From: Streptomyces sp. NBC_01669
Lineage (GTDB): Bacteria > Actinomycetota > Actinomycetes > Streptomycetales > Streptomycetaceae
Direction: 5' to 3'
Assembly (NCBI RefSeq): GCF_026339735.1
Contig: NZ_JAPEQG010000001.1
Coordinates: 3,286,001 to 3,350,000, forward strand
DNA length: 64,000 nucleotides
Shown here: piece after piece, positions 1 to 8,103 of the stretch
Position numbering within the stretch: position 1 is the stretch's first letter
Layout: every line of letters starts with the position of its first letter
Program-made: the position numbers and the translations under genes
Notes under the pieces: generated by a model
Seen by the model: the letters and a program-made list of their open reading frames with translations, nothing else
The model's database searches: none
Told to the model about the DNA's origin: nothing

Positions 1-1
1 C

Positions 2-1321
2 CACGCCGACGATCACATTCACATCATGGCAACCACCGTCCGCGCCGACGGACGCCGCCCCCGCACCCACCGCGACGGACAGCGGGCCCAAGCCGAGTGC
101 CGCAAGATCGAAGCCGAGTTCGGGCTGCGCCGCCTGAAGTCCGGCGACCTCACCGCTCCGCGCACGCCCACCGGCGCCGAACGTGCCAAGGCCGACCGCC
201 AGGGCCAGACGGTCACAGCGCGGCAGTGGTTGCGCGAGCAGGCGTACACGGTCGCCGCCGCCGTACTCACCGAAGCCGACTACTTCACCGTGCTGCAGTC
301 ACTGGGCATCAAGGTCAAGACCCGCCTCGGCCCCGAGACCGGTGACGTGATCGGTTACAGCCTCGCTGCACCTGGCGACGCCAACTCAGCCGACGAGCCC
401 GTCTGGTACGGCGGCTCGAAACTCGCCCCCGACCTGTCCATCAACCGCCTGCGCGAACGGCTAGCCACCCAGGAAGTGGCCGACCACTCAGAGCACGTGG
501 CGGACCCCAATACGCCATGGTGGTGCGTCGAGAACTCCCTCAATACGGCGAGCGCCATCCTTGGCTCGGACGACGACGCCGCGGCCCAGGGCCACCTGGA
601 TGCCTTCGGCGACGTCCTGCACAACATGGCTCGTGCCACACCCGGCCGACACAAGCACGATCTGACGGCGGCAGCCGGGGCGTTCGACCGGGCGCGCCGC
701 TCAACGATCCGGGCCGACCACCAGGCCGCCACCGTGTTGCGACAGGCAGCCAAGGAACTCGCCCATGCCTCCAGCGAGCCGGGCGGACTCGCGATAGCCG
801 TGCTCTTCGCGGCCCTGCACTTGACCCGCGCCGCTGCCAAGTGGCACGAGCAACGCGGCCACGAGCAGCAGGCGGCAGCAGCCGAGGAAGCGTTCCGCCA
901 CCTCCAGGCGGGCTACCAGCAGGCCGCCGCACCGGTCTTGGCGGACCTCGCCCGCCGCGCTCCACGCGCCACAACCGCCAACCGTTTCGAGCAGGACCTT
1001 CGCGCGGTCCTTCCCGACCACGCCGACCGCGTCCTCGCCGACCCCTCGTGGGCCGCCCTGACAACGACCCTCGCCCGCGCCGAGACTGCCGGCCACAACC
1101 CCCGGCACCTCCTGGCCACGGTCGGCGCCCAGCGGGAACTCGGCAGTGCCGAGCGCCCAGCCGAGGTTCTCAACTGGCGCATCACCGCTCAACCGAACAG
1201 GCGGGCTCAAGCGGCTCGCAGGCGAAGCACCGTCAGCGGCACATCGTCCATGTCCGCCACGCCGTACCCATCGGCCACTCCAGTAGCCATGAGGCCCGGA
1301 GAGCCCGGTCGGCACCGCTGA
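2..1321 (+). CDS. Relaxase/mobilization nuclease, 5' end outside window
   Basis: C-terminal part of a MOB-type relaxase, the enzyme that nicks DNA at an origin of transfer. The frame is open from base 2 with no stop in view. The first visible residues, HADDHIHI, match the HxDxxHIH histidine triad (motif III) that binds the catalytic metal in relaxases. The ATG at 26 lies just after this triad, so it is not the true start. The catalytic Tyr would be upstream of the window. The remaining ~430 residues are Ala/Arg/Glu-rich and helical with no second domain that I recognise. It implies an integrated mobilizable or conjugative element. The gene ends convergently with the HAD-like gene across a shared hairpin. 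The family call rests mainly on the triad. Confidence 0.72.
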   Translation, partial: HADDHIHIMATTVRADGRRPRTHRDGQRAQAECRKIEAEFGLRRLKSGDLTAPRTPTGAERAKADRQGQTVTARQWLREQAYTVAAAVLTEADYFTVLQSLGIKVKTRLGPETGDVIGYSLAAPGDANSADEPVWYGGSKLAPDLSINRLRERLATQEVADHSEHVADPNTPWWCVENSLNTASAILGSDDDAAAQGHLDAFGDVLHNMARATPGRHKHDLTAAAGAFDRARRSTIRADHQAATVLRQAAKELAHASSEPGGLAIAVLFAALHLTRAAAKWHEQRGHEQQAAAAEEAFRHLQAGYQQAAAPVLADLARRAPRATTANRFEQDLRAVLPDHADRVLADPSWAALTTTLARAETAGHNPRHLLATVGAQRELGSAERPAEVLNWRITAQPNRRAQAARRRSTVSGTSSMSATPYPSATPVAMRPGEPGRHR

Positions 1322-1330
1322 CCCCGGTCA

Positions 1331-1363
1331 GATGCCCTCGCCACGCGTCGTGGCGGGGGCATC
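1331..1363. terminator. Bidirectional hairpin terminator
   Basis: Arms GATGCCCTCGCCACG and CGTGGCGGGGGCATC with a 3-nt loop and a single G-T type mismatch lie between the convergent relaxase and HAD-like genes. There is no U-tract, as usual in Streptomyces. Confidence 0.7.
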
Positions 1364-1386
1364 GGCCCTTCTGCCCCGGATTCGCG

Positions 1387-1965
1387 TCAGGCTGCTTCGG
1401 TTTCGCTCGGAGCAGCAGGTGCAGCAGTCCGCACAGCGAGCAGCCGCCCTGCCCACGCCCGGGCCTCGGCCAAGTGTTCAGCCTGGAGTCCGGCACGGGG
1501 GTCAGGTTGGATCAGGAGGGTCGCCGCGCCACGGGCGGTGCGCTCTGCGGCCCAGGAGTGGTCGAGGCTGGTGAAGTCGTCGTCGATCCACACAGCGGGG
1601 GCGTCGCCCAGCCAGGCGTCGACGTGGTCGCGCTTCCACAGGTATCCGTTGGGGTGGCTGGTGGTGATCTGGGGACGCGGCAGGTCGACGTGCGGCAGAG
1701 GCGGGAGGTCGAGGAGCGGACCGATCAGGGTGGTGGCGTCCTGCCGCCAGCTGGTGCACCAGACCGGCGTGACCAGACCCGTACTGATCACGTCCATGAG
1801 CATGGGGCCGTGGGCGGGGTTGAGCCAGATGGTGACCGGGTCGTCGGCGCTGCGGCCGGTGGGGACGACGTCGTAGCGGGCGTGGGTGGCCGGGGTCGAG
1901 CCGTCCGCGTCGGGGAAGGGTATGAGGATGCCGTCGATGTCGAGGAGCAGGTAGGGCGGGCGCAT
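1387..1965 (-). CDS. HAD-like hydrolase family protein
   Basis: 192-residue cytoplasmic protein. The N-terminus LLLDIDGILIPF has the DxDG motif I of haloacid-dehalogenase hydrolases (Asp9 nucleophile, Asp11 acid), and WIDDDFT near residue 140 fits the acidic motif IV that completes the Mg site. The substrate is unknown. The start ATG is preceded by GGAGGAACCG, a good ribosome site. It is the last gene of a minus-strand series (unknown protein, APH-like, methyltransferase, HAD) and ends at a hairpin shared with the relaxase gene. HAD membership is likely; the function is not inferable. Confidence 0.7.
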   Translation of the reverse strand: MRPPYLLLDIDGILIPFPDADGSTPATHARYDVVPTGRSADDPVTIWLNPAHGPMLMDVISTGLVTPVWCTSWRQDATTLIGPLLDLPPLPHVDLPRPQITTSHPNGYLWKRDHVDAWLGDAPAVWIDDDFTSLDHSWAAERTARGAATLLIQPDPRAGLQAEHLAEARAWAGRLLAVRTAAPAAPSETEAA

Positions 1966-1999
1966 CGGTTCCTCCAGGGGAAGCCGGGGCGAATGGCTG

Positions 2000-2692
2000 T
2001 CAGAGCTTGCGAGCGCGGATCAGCAGGGTGGTGGGCCAGTGGCCCATGCGGGCGTCGTAGAACTCCTGAGCCGACGTGAGCCAGAAACCCGCCTGGCTGA
2101 GGTGCTTCTCCCACCGGTCGGTGGAGAACTCCCAGCGGGCGATGGGGAGCCGGTTGCGGTCGGGAAGAGTGACGTAGTCGCGGCGGGGCCGGTCGTCGCC
2201 GGAGGGGCTTCGGCCTCCGCGCTGCGGGTGGGGGATGGAGAAGGCGAGCATCCGACCGGGCTTGAGGTGCGCCGCGATGGCCAGCAGCAGGAGCTCGGGC
2301 GCGACGAGCCCGACGGCGCCGAAGACGGAGTAAATCGCGTCGAACTGCTCGTCGGAGGCTTGGAGGTAGTGCAGGGCGTGGCCGGCGACGAAGGTGAGGC
2401 TGTTGAGCCTTCCGTAGTGGGAGCGGGCGCGGCGGACCTGGAGTCCGACGAGGTCGATGCCAGTGACGTGGGCGCCGTGGCGGGTGGCGAGGTGGGCGGC
2501 GTTGTGGCCGGGGCCGCAGCCGAGTTCCACCACCCGCTTGCCGCGCAGGTCCGCGCCGAGGATCTCGGCTCCGGGTCCTTGGCCGGGCCGGGTGGTCCAC
2601 TCCATCCGCGCAGGCACGGACAGCGGTTCGGCGAGTCCGACGGCGGTGCGCTGGACGGCGTGGACGTGCCACGGGGATGCCTGGGCGAGCAC
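2000..2692 (-). CDS. Class I SAM-dependent methyltransferase
   Basis: About 230 residues with a Rossmann methyltransferase fold. Motif I is VVELGCGPGHNAAHLA, the SAM-binding glycine loop, preceded by a Leu/Val strand and followed by GIDLVGLQV, where the acidic residue ends strand 2. Post-motif segments DAIYSVFGAVG and a PHPQRGG loop are present. The GTG at 2692 is preferred because the APH-like stop lies one base upstream and TGGAGA serves as ribosome site; the ATG at 2719 would overlap that gene by 26 bases. It is translationally coupled to the APH-like gene. The acceptor substrate is unknown; a small molecule is more likely than DNA given the neighbours. Confidence 0.8.
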   Translation of the reverse strand: MLAQASPWHVHAVQRTAVGLAEPLSVPARMEWTTRPGQGPGAEILGADLRGKRVVELGCGPGHNAAHLATRHGAHVTGIDLVGLQVRRARSHYGRLNSLTFVAGHALHYLQASDEQFDAIYSVFGAVGLVAPELLLLAIAAHLKPGRMLAFSIPHPQRGGRSPSGDDRPRRDYVTLPDRNRLPIARWEFSTDRWEKHLSQAGFWLTSAQEFYDARMGHWPTTLLIRARKL

Positions 2693-2693
2693 G

Positions 2694-3605
2694 TCAGATC
2701 TCCAGGAGGTGGAGCACATCAGTGAGGTGACGGCGGACGGCCTTGATGTAGGCGGGGTCGGTGGCCGGGTCGTTGATCCAGCGGATGGACTGCTCCATGA
2801 ACCACTCGACGGCCCACATGCGGTGCCAGCCCAGGGCCCAGTTCTCGGCGGTGAGCCCGCCGCGCTTGGCGAGGGCGTCGGGGGTGCCGCCGGCGGTCAC
2901 GTACTGCTCCAGGAAGACGCGTAGGCGCAGGGGGTGCGGGGGTTCGATGGTGCCGTGCCAGCTGGCGAGGTCGAGCAGGCCGGGGCCGGTGAAGGCGCGG
3001 GCGAAGTCCAGCAGCCGCCAGCCCTGCTGCCCAATGTGGAGGCTGGTGGGATGGAACTCGGAGTGCACCCAGCCGAACGGTGCCATCGTCGCTCCGGCCG
3101 AGCGGGCCTCGGCGGCCTGGGCGATCCGGTCGAGCGCGTCCTCGACGTCGTCGGCGTCCTGCCACCGGTCGGCCTTGCGCAGCCGTTCGAGATGTTCCAG
3201 CGCCCGGGCCGGCAGCGTGCGCAGCCGCTCCTGGTCGAGGACGGGCAAGGACGGAGCCGTACGGGTGCCGTGCAGGACCAGGGCCGCGGCGACGCCGTCC
3301 AGGTCATCGGCCTCGCGGACACACGGCCCGAGGTCCTCCATGAGCATCCCGAGCCAACCGTCCAGAACAGCGGAGGCGTGGACCTGGGGGACAGGAACGC
3401 CAAGGGTGTGGGCCAGGCGGAGGGCCTGGTCCTCGCTGTCGAAGGGCTTCTTGGCGTACTTGAAGATGGCCATGGAACCGTCGGGGAACGTCACGCGCTC
3501 GACTCCGGACATGGACCACACGCGCACCTCCTCCCGTACGGCGGTGGCCTGGCCGGCCACGGTGAGCAGGTTGTCGAGGAGTTCGGCGCTGGGGTTCGAG
3601 GTCAC
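2694..3605 (-). CDS. Aminoglycoside phosphotransferase (APH)-fold protein, altered catalytic loop
   Basis: 303 residues, typical for the APH/choline-kinase superfamily that phosphorylates small molecules with ATP. The N-lobe segment MAIFKYAKK carries the ATP-binding Lys. The C-lobe has the catalytic-loop position as HSEFHPTS and a metal-binding LLDFARA. The family consensus is HxDxxxxN, so the catalytic Asp is Glu and the Asn is Ser here. This suggests weakened or altered chemistry. The GTG start at 3605 has GGAG upstream. It sits in one transcript with the methyltransferase and HAD genes. The fold call is good; resistance activity is doubtful. Confidence 0.75.
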   Translation of the reverse strand: MTSNPSAELLDNLLTVAGQATAVREEVRVWSMSGVERVTFPDGSMAIFKYAKKPFDSEDQALRLAHTLGVPVPQVHASAVLDGWLGMLMEDLGPCVREADDLDGVAAALVLHGTRTAPSLPVLDQERLRTLPARALEHLERLRKADRWQDADDVEDALDRIAQAAEARSAGATMAPFGWVHSEFHPTSLHIGQQGWRLLDFARAFTGPGLLDLASWHGTIEPPHPLRLRVFLEQYVTAGGTPDALAKRGGLTAENWALGWHRMWAVEWFMEQSIRWINDPATDPAYIKAVRRHLTDVLHLLEI

Positions 3606-3681
3606 GTGAGGGCTCCGGGGGATGGTGGCGTCCAGGGCGGGCGAGAGATGCCGGCCCGCCCCGGAGCCTGATCGGGTGGGG

Positions 3682-4431
3682 TTACGCGGCGGGGTTCACG
3701 CGGTGGGCGTAGACCTGCTCGATCCAGCCCGCCTTGAACGCGACAAGGTCATCGCGGAACTTGGCCATCGAGGCACCGTAGGGCGCGACCACGCCGCCGG
3801 ACTGGTCCGGCACGGACTGGCAGCCGTGCACGAGCCGGCCGCCGAGCGCCGTGTGGGCCTTGATGGACTCGATCCGGCGGTGCTCGTTGAACCAGCCACC
3901 GTGGTAGACCTCGTCGAGCATCCCGCCCATCTCGTCGTCCAGGTCGAAGACGACGGAGGTGGCGGCAGGGAAGAACCAGCACGGGCCGACGTTGGAGATG
4001 TGCCCGTCCAGCTCCACCTTGTTGAGCGCCATCAGCGTGGCCGCCTCGCGCAGCATGCGCAGGTGGTCGGCGGTGATCTGCGGCAGGCCGAGACCGGCCA
4101 GGTGCTCGTCCCGGAAGAGGTACGCGTACACCTCGTACGCGGTGGTCAGCACGCAGGCCGCGTCCGACGTGGACTCGGCGAGGTCCTTGATGAAGTCCAG
4201 CGCGAGCTGCTCGACCGCGCTCTCGGTCGTCTCCTCCACGTCCAGGAGCTGGGCCTTGACCAGATCCCAGTCGGCAACGAGCCACGTGTTCGACTCGAAA
4301 CGGAAGAAGTACTCGGCCGGGTCGATGGTGATGCGCCGGCCGTCGACCTGGATGCCGGGCAGGCGGTTCCAGCGCGGGTCGAACGCCTGGGGCAGTTCGA
4401 CCGTGATGGCCGTGGTGTCGATGGTGGTCAC
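3682..4431 (-). CDS. Conserved-type protein of unknown function
   Basis: 249 residues from the preferred GTG at 4431, which has GGAGA five bases upstream; an ATG at 4569 would add 46 residues of unlikely sequence. It is soluble, with no signal peptide or membrane segment. The middle is rich in acidic helices (residues ~80-150), and the C-terminal part has Trp/His-rich segments such as GGWFNEHRR and QSVPDQSGG. I recognise no catalytic motif. It is first in the minus-strand series leading to the APH-like, methyltransferase and HAD genes and is divergent from the NsdA-like regulator, which may control it. The function is unknown. Confidence 0.65.
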   Translation of the reverse strand: MTTIDTTAITVELPQAFDPRWNRLPGIQVDGRRITIDPAEYFFRFESNTWLVADWDLVKAQLLDVEETTESAVEQLALDFIKDLAESTSDAACVLTTAYEVYAYLFRDEHLAGLGLPQITADHLRMLREAATLMALNKVELDGHISNVGPCWFFPAATSVVFDLDDEMGGMLDEVYHGGWFNEHRRIESIKAHTALGGRLVHGCQSVPDQSGGVVAPYGASMAKFRDDLVAFKAGWIEQVYAHRVNPAA

Positions 4432-4654
4432 CGTGTCTCCGACTCTGTTCGGCCGGGTCCGGACATAGAACTGCCCGAACCCGGTGTGGGTGTACGGAAC
4501 TTCGGAGTGCCGCCCGGACCAAGGGGGAGCCTGGATCACGGTCGCGCCGTTCCGGGCGGCTGCTGACAAGTGAACAGGTGGTCACGCTCAGTGGGTACGG
4601 TGGAGGGCAGTTGAAGCGGTATACGCGGTTTACAGCTCCGGAGTGGAGGCGATC

Positions 4655-6010
4655 GTGGCGGCGCAGAGAGAACCCAATTCCTGCCTGCGCGATGCCGTCG
4701 ACGCGGTCGGCTGCACCTACGAGGCTCTCGCCAGGGACGTGCGGCGCATCGCCGCCGAGAACGGCGAGATCCTCCAGACCAACAAGTCGGCCATCTCCCA
4801 CTGGGTGAACGGCACCCGCGCGCCGTCCGGGCAAGTGGGCCAGTACCTCGCCGAGTCGCTGTCCCGCCGAGCGGGACGCACGATCACCCAGACCGAGATC
4901 GGCCTCCGCGCAGCCGACGCCGAAGAGCCGGCGGAATCTGATCCCGTTCTCGCCGTCACCGACCTCGGACGCGCCGACGTCGAGCGCCGCCGCTTCCTCG
5001 CCATCGCGGTCTTCACTACAGCCGGCGTCGCGATGCCGCTCGGCTACGACCACGAGGCCACCGCCCGAATGCTCCGTGCCCGTACCGGCGCATCCTTGAT
5101 CGGCGTGGAGGACGTGGACGTCGTACGACAGATCACCACGGCCTTCAGCGCCGCAGACGAGCGCCTCGGCGGCGGTCACGGCCTAACCACCGTCACCGCC
5201 TACCTCGCCGACACCGCCGCACCCATGCTGCGCGGACGTTTTCCCAGCGAAGCCTTACGCCGGGCAGCCTTCGGCGCGGTCGCCGAACTCGCTTACCTCG
5301 CAGGATGGAAGCACCACGACCTCGGCCAGGAGGGTGCCGCCCAGCGCTACTACCAGGTCGGCTACCAGCTCGCCTGCGAAGCCGACCCCCATGGCCACGC
5401 AGCCTGGATGATGCGCGCCCTCGCCCACCAGGCCCTCAGCCTCAAGCAGCCCCACCACTGCATCGATCTCGCTGAAACCGCCCTCGCCCGAGGCGCCGAC
5501 CAAATCGACGGCCAGACCGAAGCCCTCCTCCACATCACCCACGCCCGCGCCTACGCGGCCGTCAACGAGCACCCCTTGGCCGCACGTGCCCTACTCGCCG
5601 CCGAAGACGCGCTCCTACGTGACGACGCCCCCCAACCCAGCTACTCCCGCGTCAGCGGCCCCGCTGCTGGCACCGTGGCCAGTCACACCGCCCGCACCCT
5701 GACCGACCTCGCCGACCACGTCGGCACCGAGCAGCAGCACCGGGACGCCCTCACCCGCTGGGACCCCGAGAAGTACAAGCGCGTCCACGCCCTCACCCAC
5801 GCCGACCTCGGCGACAGCCTCGCCGCCCAGGCCCGCGCCGACGAAGCCGTCGCCGCCTGGACCCAAGCCCTCGTCCTCATGGAAGGCATGACCTCCGACC
5901 GCACCCGCAAGGCGATCACCTCGATCCGCTCCACGCTCGCGGTCTACCAGCGGCGCAAAGTGCCCGGCGCCGCAGATCTCGCCCGCCGCGCCCGCGAAGC
6001 CCTCGCCTAA
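4655..6010 (+). CDS. NsdA-like helix-turn-helix/TPR transcriptional regulator
   Basis: 451 residues. The N-terminal ~75 residues form an HTH of the XRE kind (YEALARDVRRIAAENGEI then KSAISHWVNGTRAPSG). A short hydrophobic stretch (FLAIAVFTTAGVAMPLG, ~120-136) often makes such proteins be mislabelled as Tat signals. Residues ~170-440 are TPR-like helices (LGQEGAAQRYYQVGYQLA, LAAQARADEAVAAW). This layout is that of NsdA-type regulators of Streptomyces development and antibiotic production. The GTG at 4655 has GGAGG at 4645-4649, better than the GTG at 4643. It is divergent from the unknown-protein operon and followed by a NUDIX gene after 35 bases. Confidence 0.75.
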   Translation: MAAQREPNSCLRDAVDAVGCTYEALARDVRRIAAENGEILQTNKSAISHWVNGTRAPSGQVGQYLAESLSRRAGRTITQTEIGLRAADAEEPAESDPVLAVTDLGRADVERRRFLAIAVFTTAGVAMPLGYDHEATARMLRARTGASLIGVEDVDVVRQITTAFSAADERLGGGHGLTTVTAYLADTAAPMLRGRFPSEALRRAAFGAVAELAYLAGWKHHDLGQEGAAQRYYQVGYQLACEADPHGHAAWMMRALAHQALSLKQPHHCIDLAETALARGADQIDGQTEALLHITHARAYAAVNEHPLAARALLAAEDALLRDDAPQPSYSRVSGPAAGTVASHTARTLTDLADHVGTEQQHRDALTRWDPEKYKRVHALTHADLGDSLAAQARADEAVAAWTQALVLMEGMTSDRTRKAITSIRSTLAVYQRRKVPGAADLARRAREALA

Positions 6011-6045
6011 CATGCCCGACAACCCCGTCCGACGAAGGGAACCCC

Positions 6046-6543
6046 GTGACCCAGCAGACCGACGACCAGCCGAAGGCCCTCAAGCCGGCGCTCGAATCGA
6101 TGACCCTGCTGGTCGCCGCGGTCATCGTCCACGACAAGGCCACCAACCGCGTCGTCCTCCTCCAGCGCAGTGAGAACGCCAAGTTCGCCCAGGGCATGTG
6201 GGACCTGCCGGTCGGCAAGAGCGAACCCGGCGAGCCCATCACCGAGACCGCAGTCCGTGAGCTCTACGAAGAGACCGGCCTCACAGTGAAGCCCGGGTCC
6301 CTCAAGGTCGCCCACATCATCCACGGAGCCTGGGGCGTCGAAGCCCCCAACGGCTTCCTCACCGTCGTCTTCGCCACCCACGAATGGGCCGGTGAACCCG
6401 AGAACCGCGAACCCCGCAAGCACGCCCAGGTCCGCTGGGTCGACGCAGACGCAATTCCCGAGAACTTCGTAGACACCACCTCAAGCGCCCTAAACCGATA
6501 CCTCGCGGGCGGCACACAGATCTCCCTTGCCGGCTGGCGATAA
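6046..6543 (+). CDS. NUDIX hydrolase
   Basis: 165 residues. It carries a complete Nudix box (G-x5-E-x7-REUxEExGU) from GKSEPGEPITE to RELYEETGL at residues ~52-74, which binds Mg and hydrolyses nucleoside-diphosphate-linked substrates. A GTG start is used with GAAGGGA upstream. It lies 35 bases behind the NsdA-like regulator and is probably cotranscribed; regulator-plus-Nudix pairs are common in Streptomyces. The substrate cannot be read from the sequence. There is no signal peptide, so it is cytoplasmic. Confidence 0.88.
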   Translation: MTQQTDDQPKALKPALESMTLLVAAVIVHDKATNRVVLLQRSENAKFAQGMWDLPVGKSEPGEPITETAVRELYEETGLTVKPGSLKVAHIIHGAWGVEAPNGFLTVVFATHEWAGEPENREPRKHAQVRWVDADAIPENFVDTTSSALNRYLAGGTQISLAGWR

Positions 6544-6641
6544 AGTCCCAGAGGCCGAGGAAGCGACGGGGTCGTCCAGGAGCCAGCTGATGTGGTCGGT
6601 GCTTCGACTCGCGGTAACTGCCGCCCTATTGATGGCCCAGC

Positions 6642-6785
6642 GCTCGCGCCGCCGGCGATGAGAGCGGAGACGTAGAAGTGCCGCAAGTCGTGGGTCACCA
6701 TGTGCCGCAGTTCGACGGGCTTGCGGCCCTTGCGCTCGGCTGCCTCGTTCTCCGCCTGCTGGCGCGCATTGCGTGCGCCCTTTTC
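6642..6785 (-). pseudogene. Tyrosine site-specific integrase remnant
   Basis: One minus-strand frame reads ARNARQQAENEAAERKG, then VELRHMVTHDLRHFYVSALIAGGAS. HDLRHFYVSALIAGG is the conserved HxxR box of tyrosine recombinases (phage and ICE integrases). After GGAS the reading becomes unrelated, and no LGH...Y nucleophile segment follows. No start or N-terminal core domain is visible upstream, so only ~45 codons of homology survive. It is probably the scar of the element that brought in the relaxase and cassette at 1-6,543. The rest of 6,544-6,851 shows no gene. Confidence 0.65.
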
Positions 6786-6851
6786 CGGCCTGTGTGAGGG
6801 CCTCCTCGCCTGCTCGCCGCATGCCCGGATCTCTGGCCGGAGCGCCCCCAG

Positions 6852-7961
6852 TCAGCGGAACAGCGCCGTGAGGAGGTCTTCGCCGATGCGGCGCACCGAG
6901 TCCAGATCCAGTTGGTAGTAGGCGCGGCGGCCGTCGCGGTCGACCGTCACGAGGTCGGCCTCGCGCAGCCGCGCGAGGTGCCTGGAGACCTGAGGCAGGG
7001 TCATGCCGCTACGGGCCGCCAGTTCGGACGGGGTGAGCGGTTCGCGTGCGATGGCCCGCGCGATGCGCTGCCGGGCGGGGTCGCGCAGGACGTCGAGGCG
7101 CCGGTTCACCGCCGCGTAGCCGGGCCGGGCGCCGCCCTCGGGCAGCAGCGGGTACTGGACGACGGCAGCCGCCCCGGGCTCGTGCTTGACCAACAGATGG
7201 GGACGGCCGAAGACGGACGGCAGGACCAGCAGCCCGGTGGTCGCGACGTTCACGATGCCGTGGTGGAACTTGTCGAAGACCACTCGCGGCGGTCCACTGC
7301 GGTACGACGCCGACGGGTCAAGTCCGGCCAGTGCCTCGCCGGGGCCGTCGTGCGCGAGATCGGTCCGCAGCGCGGGCAGGTGCGCGCCGATGGTGCGGGC
7401 CGCCCGTAGGAGGTCCGGCTCCAGGGCGTCGGCGGCATCGGCCAGCAGAGCCAGCAGGTCGTCGCGAAGTGCCTCGGGGTCGTCGAAGAGCCGCCGGGCG
7501 AGTTCGGCGCGGGTCGTGGAGCGCAGCTCGGCGGCGGCCAGCAGGCTCTCGCGCTGCGCGGAATCATGAAGTACCCGCTCCAGTGGCGCGCCGGAGTTGC
7601 CGCCGCGCACCGCGTAGCCTGTGAGCTCGGCAAAGCGTGGAAGGGGTAGGTCCGCGATGTCCGCCAGCTCGGCGTCGAACGGACGGTCCGCGTCGGCACT
7701 CATCGGCAGCAGGTAGCGGGCCCGGTACGAGGCCCACAGCGGGGCCCAGCCCATGATGCGCAGCCGTAGGCCGGGGTCGAGGGCAGTGCCCGGTTCGTCC
7801 GGGGAGTCCTCGGTGTCCAGGCCGCGCGCCCAGCGAACCGTGCCCAGATGGTGCTCGGCCTCCGTATAGGCATGCAGCGCGGCGGTCAGCTCAGCGAGCG
7901 GCGACGCACCTACGGAGATGTCGGTCGGGGCGGCTCCGGACAACTGCAGGACCACGCTCAT
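6852..7961 (-). CDS. ArsR-family winged-helix regulator with N-terminal DUF5937-type domain
   Basis: 369 residues. The C-terminal ~75 residues form an ArsR-type winged helix (ALTPSELAARSGMTLPQVSRHLARLREADLV, then a DRDGRRAYYQL wing). The ~290 residues before it are an all-alpha domain often annotated DUF5937, presumably effector-binding; no metal-binding Cys set is seen. The start at 7961 follows AGGAGG exactly. The upstream ATG of the open frame at 8105 would run into the divergent gene. It is divergent from the M20 amidohydrolase and amino-acid ABC transporter, with a palindrome between them, so it is the likely repressor of that operon and of itself. Confidence 0.82.
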   Translation of the reverse strand: MSVVLQLSGAAPTDISVGASPLAELTAALHAYTEAEHHLGTVRWARGLDTEDSPDEPGTALDPGLRLRIMGWAPLWASYRARYLLPMSADADRPFDAELADIADLPLPRFAELTGYAVRGGNSGAPLERVLHDSAQRESLLAAAELRSTTRAELARRLFDDPEALRDDLLALLADAADALEPDLLRAARTIGAHLPALRTDLAHDGPGEALAGLDPSASYRSGPPRVVFDKFHHGIVNVATTGLLVLPSVFGRPHLLVKHEPGAAAVVQYPLLPEGGARPGYAAVNRRLDVLRDPARQRIARAIAREPLTPSELAARSGMTLPQVSRHLARLREADLVTVDRDGRRAYYQLDLDSVRRIGEDLLTALFR

Positions 7962-7996
7962 GGCCACCTCCTGTTCACGGGAACGCCGACTGTCGC

Positions 7997-8014
7997 TTAC
8001 CGCGACCGCGGTAA
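7997..8014. promoter_or_regulatory. Palindromic operator candidate, ArsR/M20 divergent region
   Basis: TTACCGCG-AC-CGCGGTAA is a perfect 8-bp inverted repeat with a 2-bp centre, 36 bases upstream of the regulator start and 90 upstream of the amidohydrolase start. Its size and position suit dimeric ArsR binding. Confidence 0.6.
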
Positions 8015-8103
8015 CCATAGTCACAGCTCCTCGGGCAGCTCCTAGTGTTTCGCCAGCCCCAGTACGCCGTACCGGCGCCGTACCAGAACCTCCCGGAGCT
8101 TCC

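Noticed and set aside
1332..2725. Long plus-strand open frames across the HAD and methyltransferase region
   Set aside because: They are shadows of real minus-strand genes; in such GC-rich DNA all frames stay open, and these give Arg/Pro/Gly-rich nonsense without motifs.
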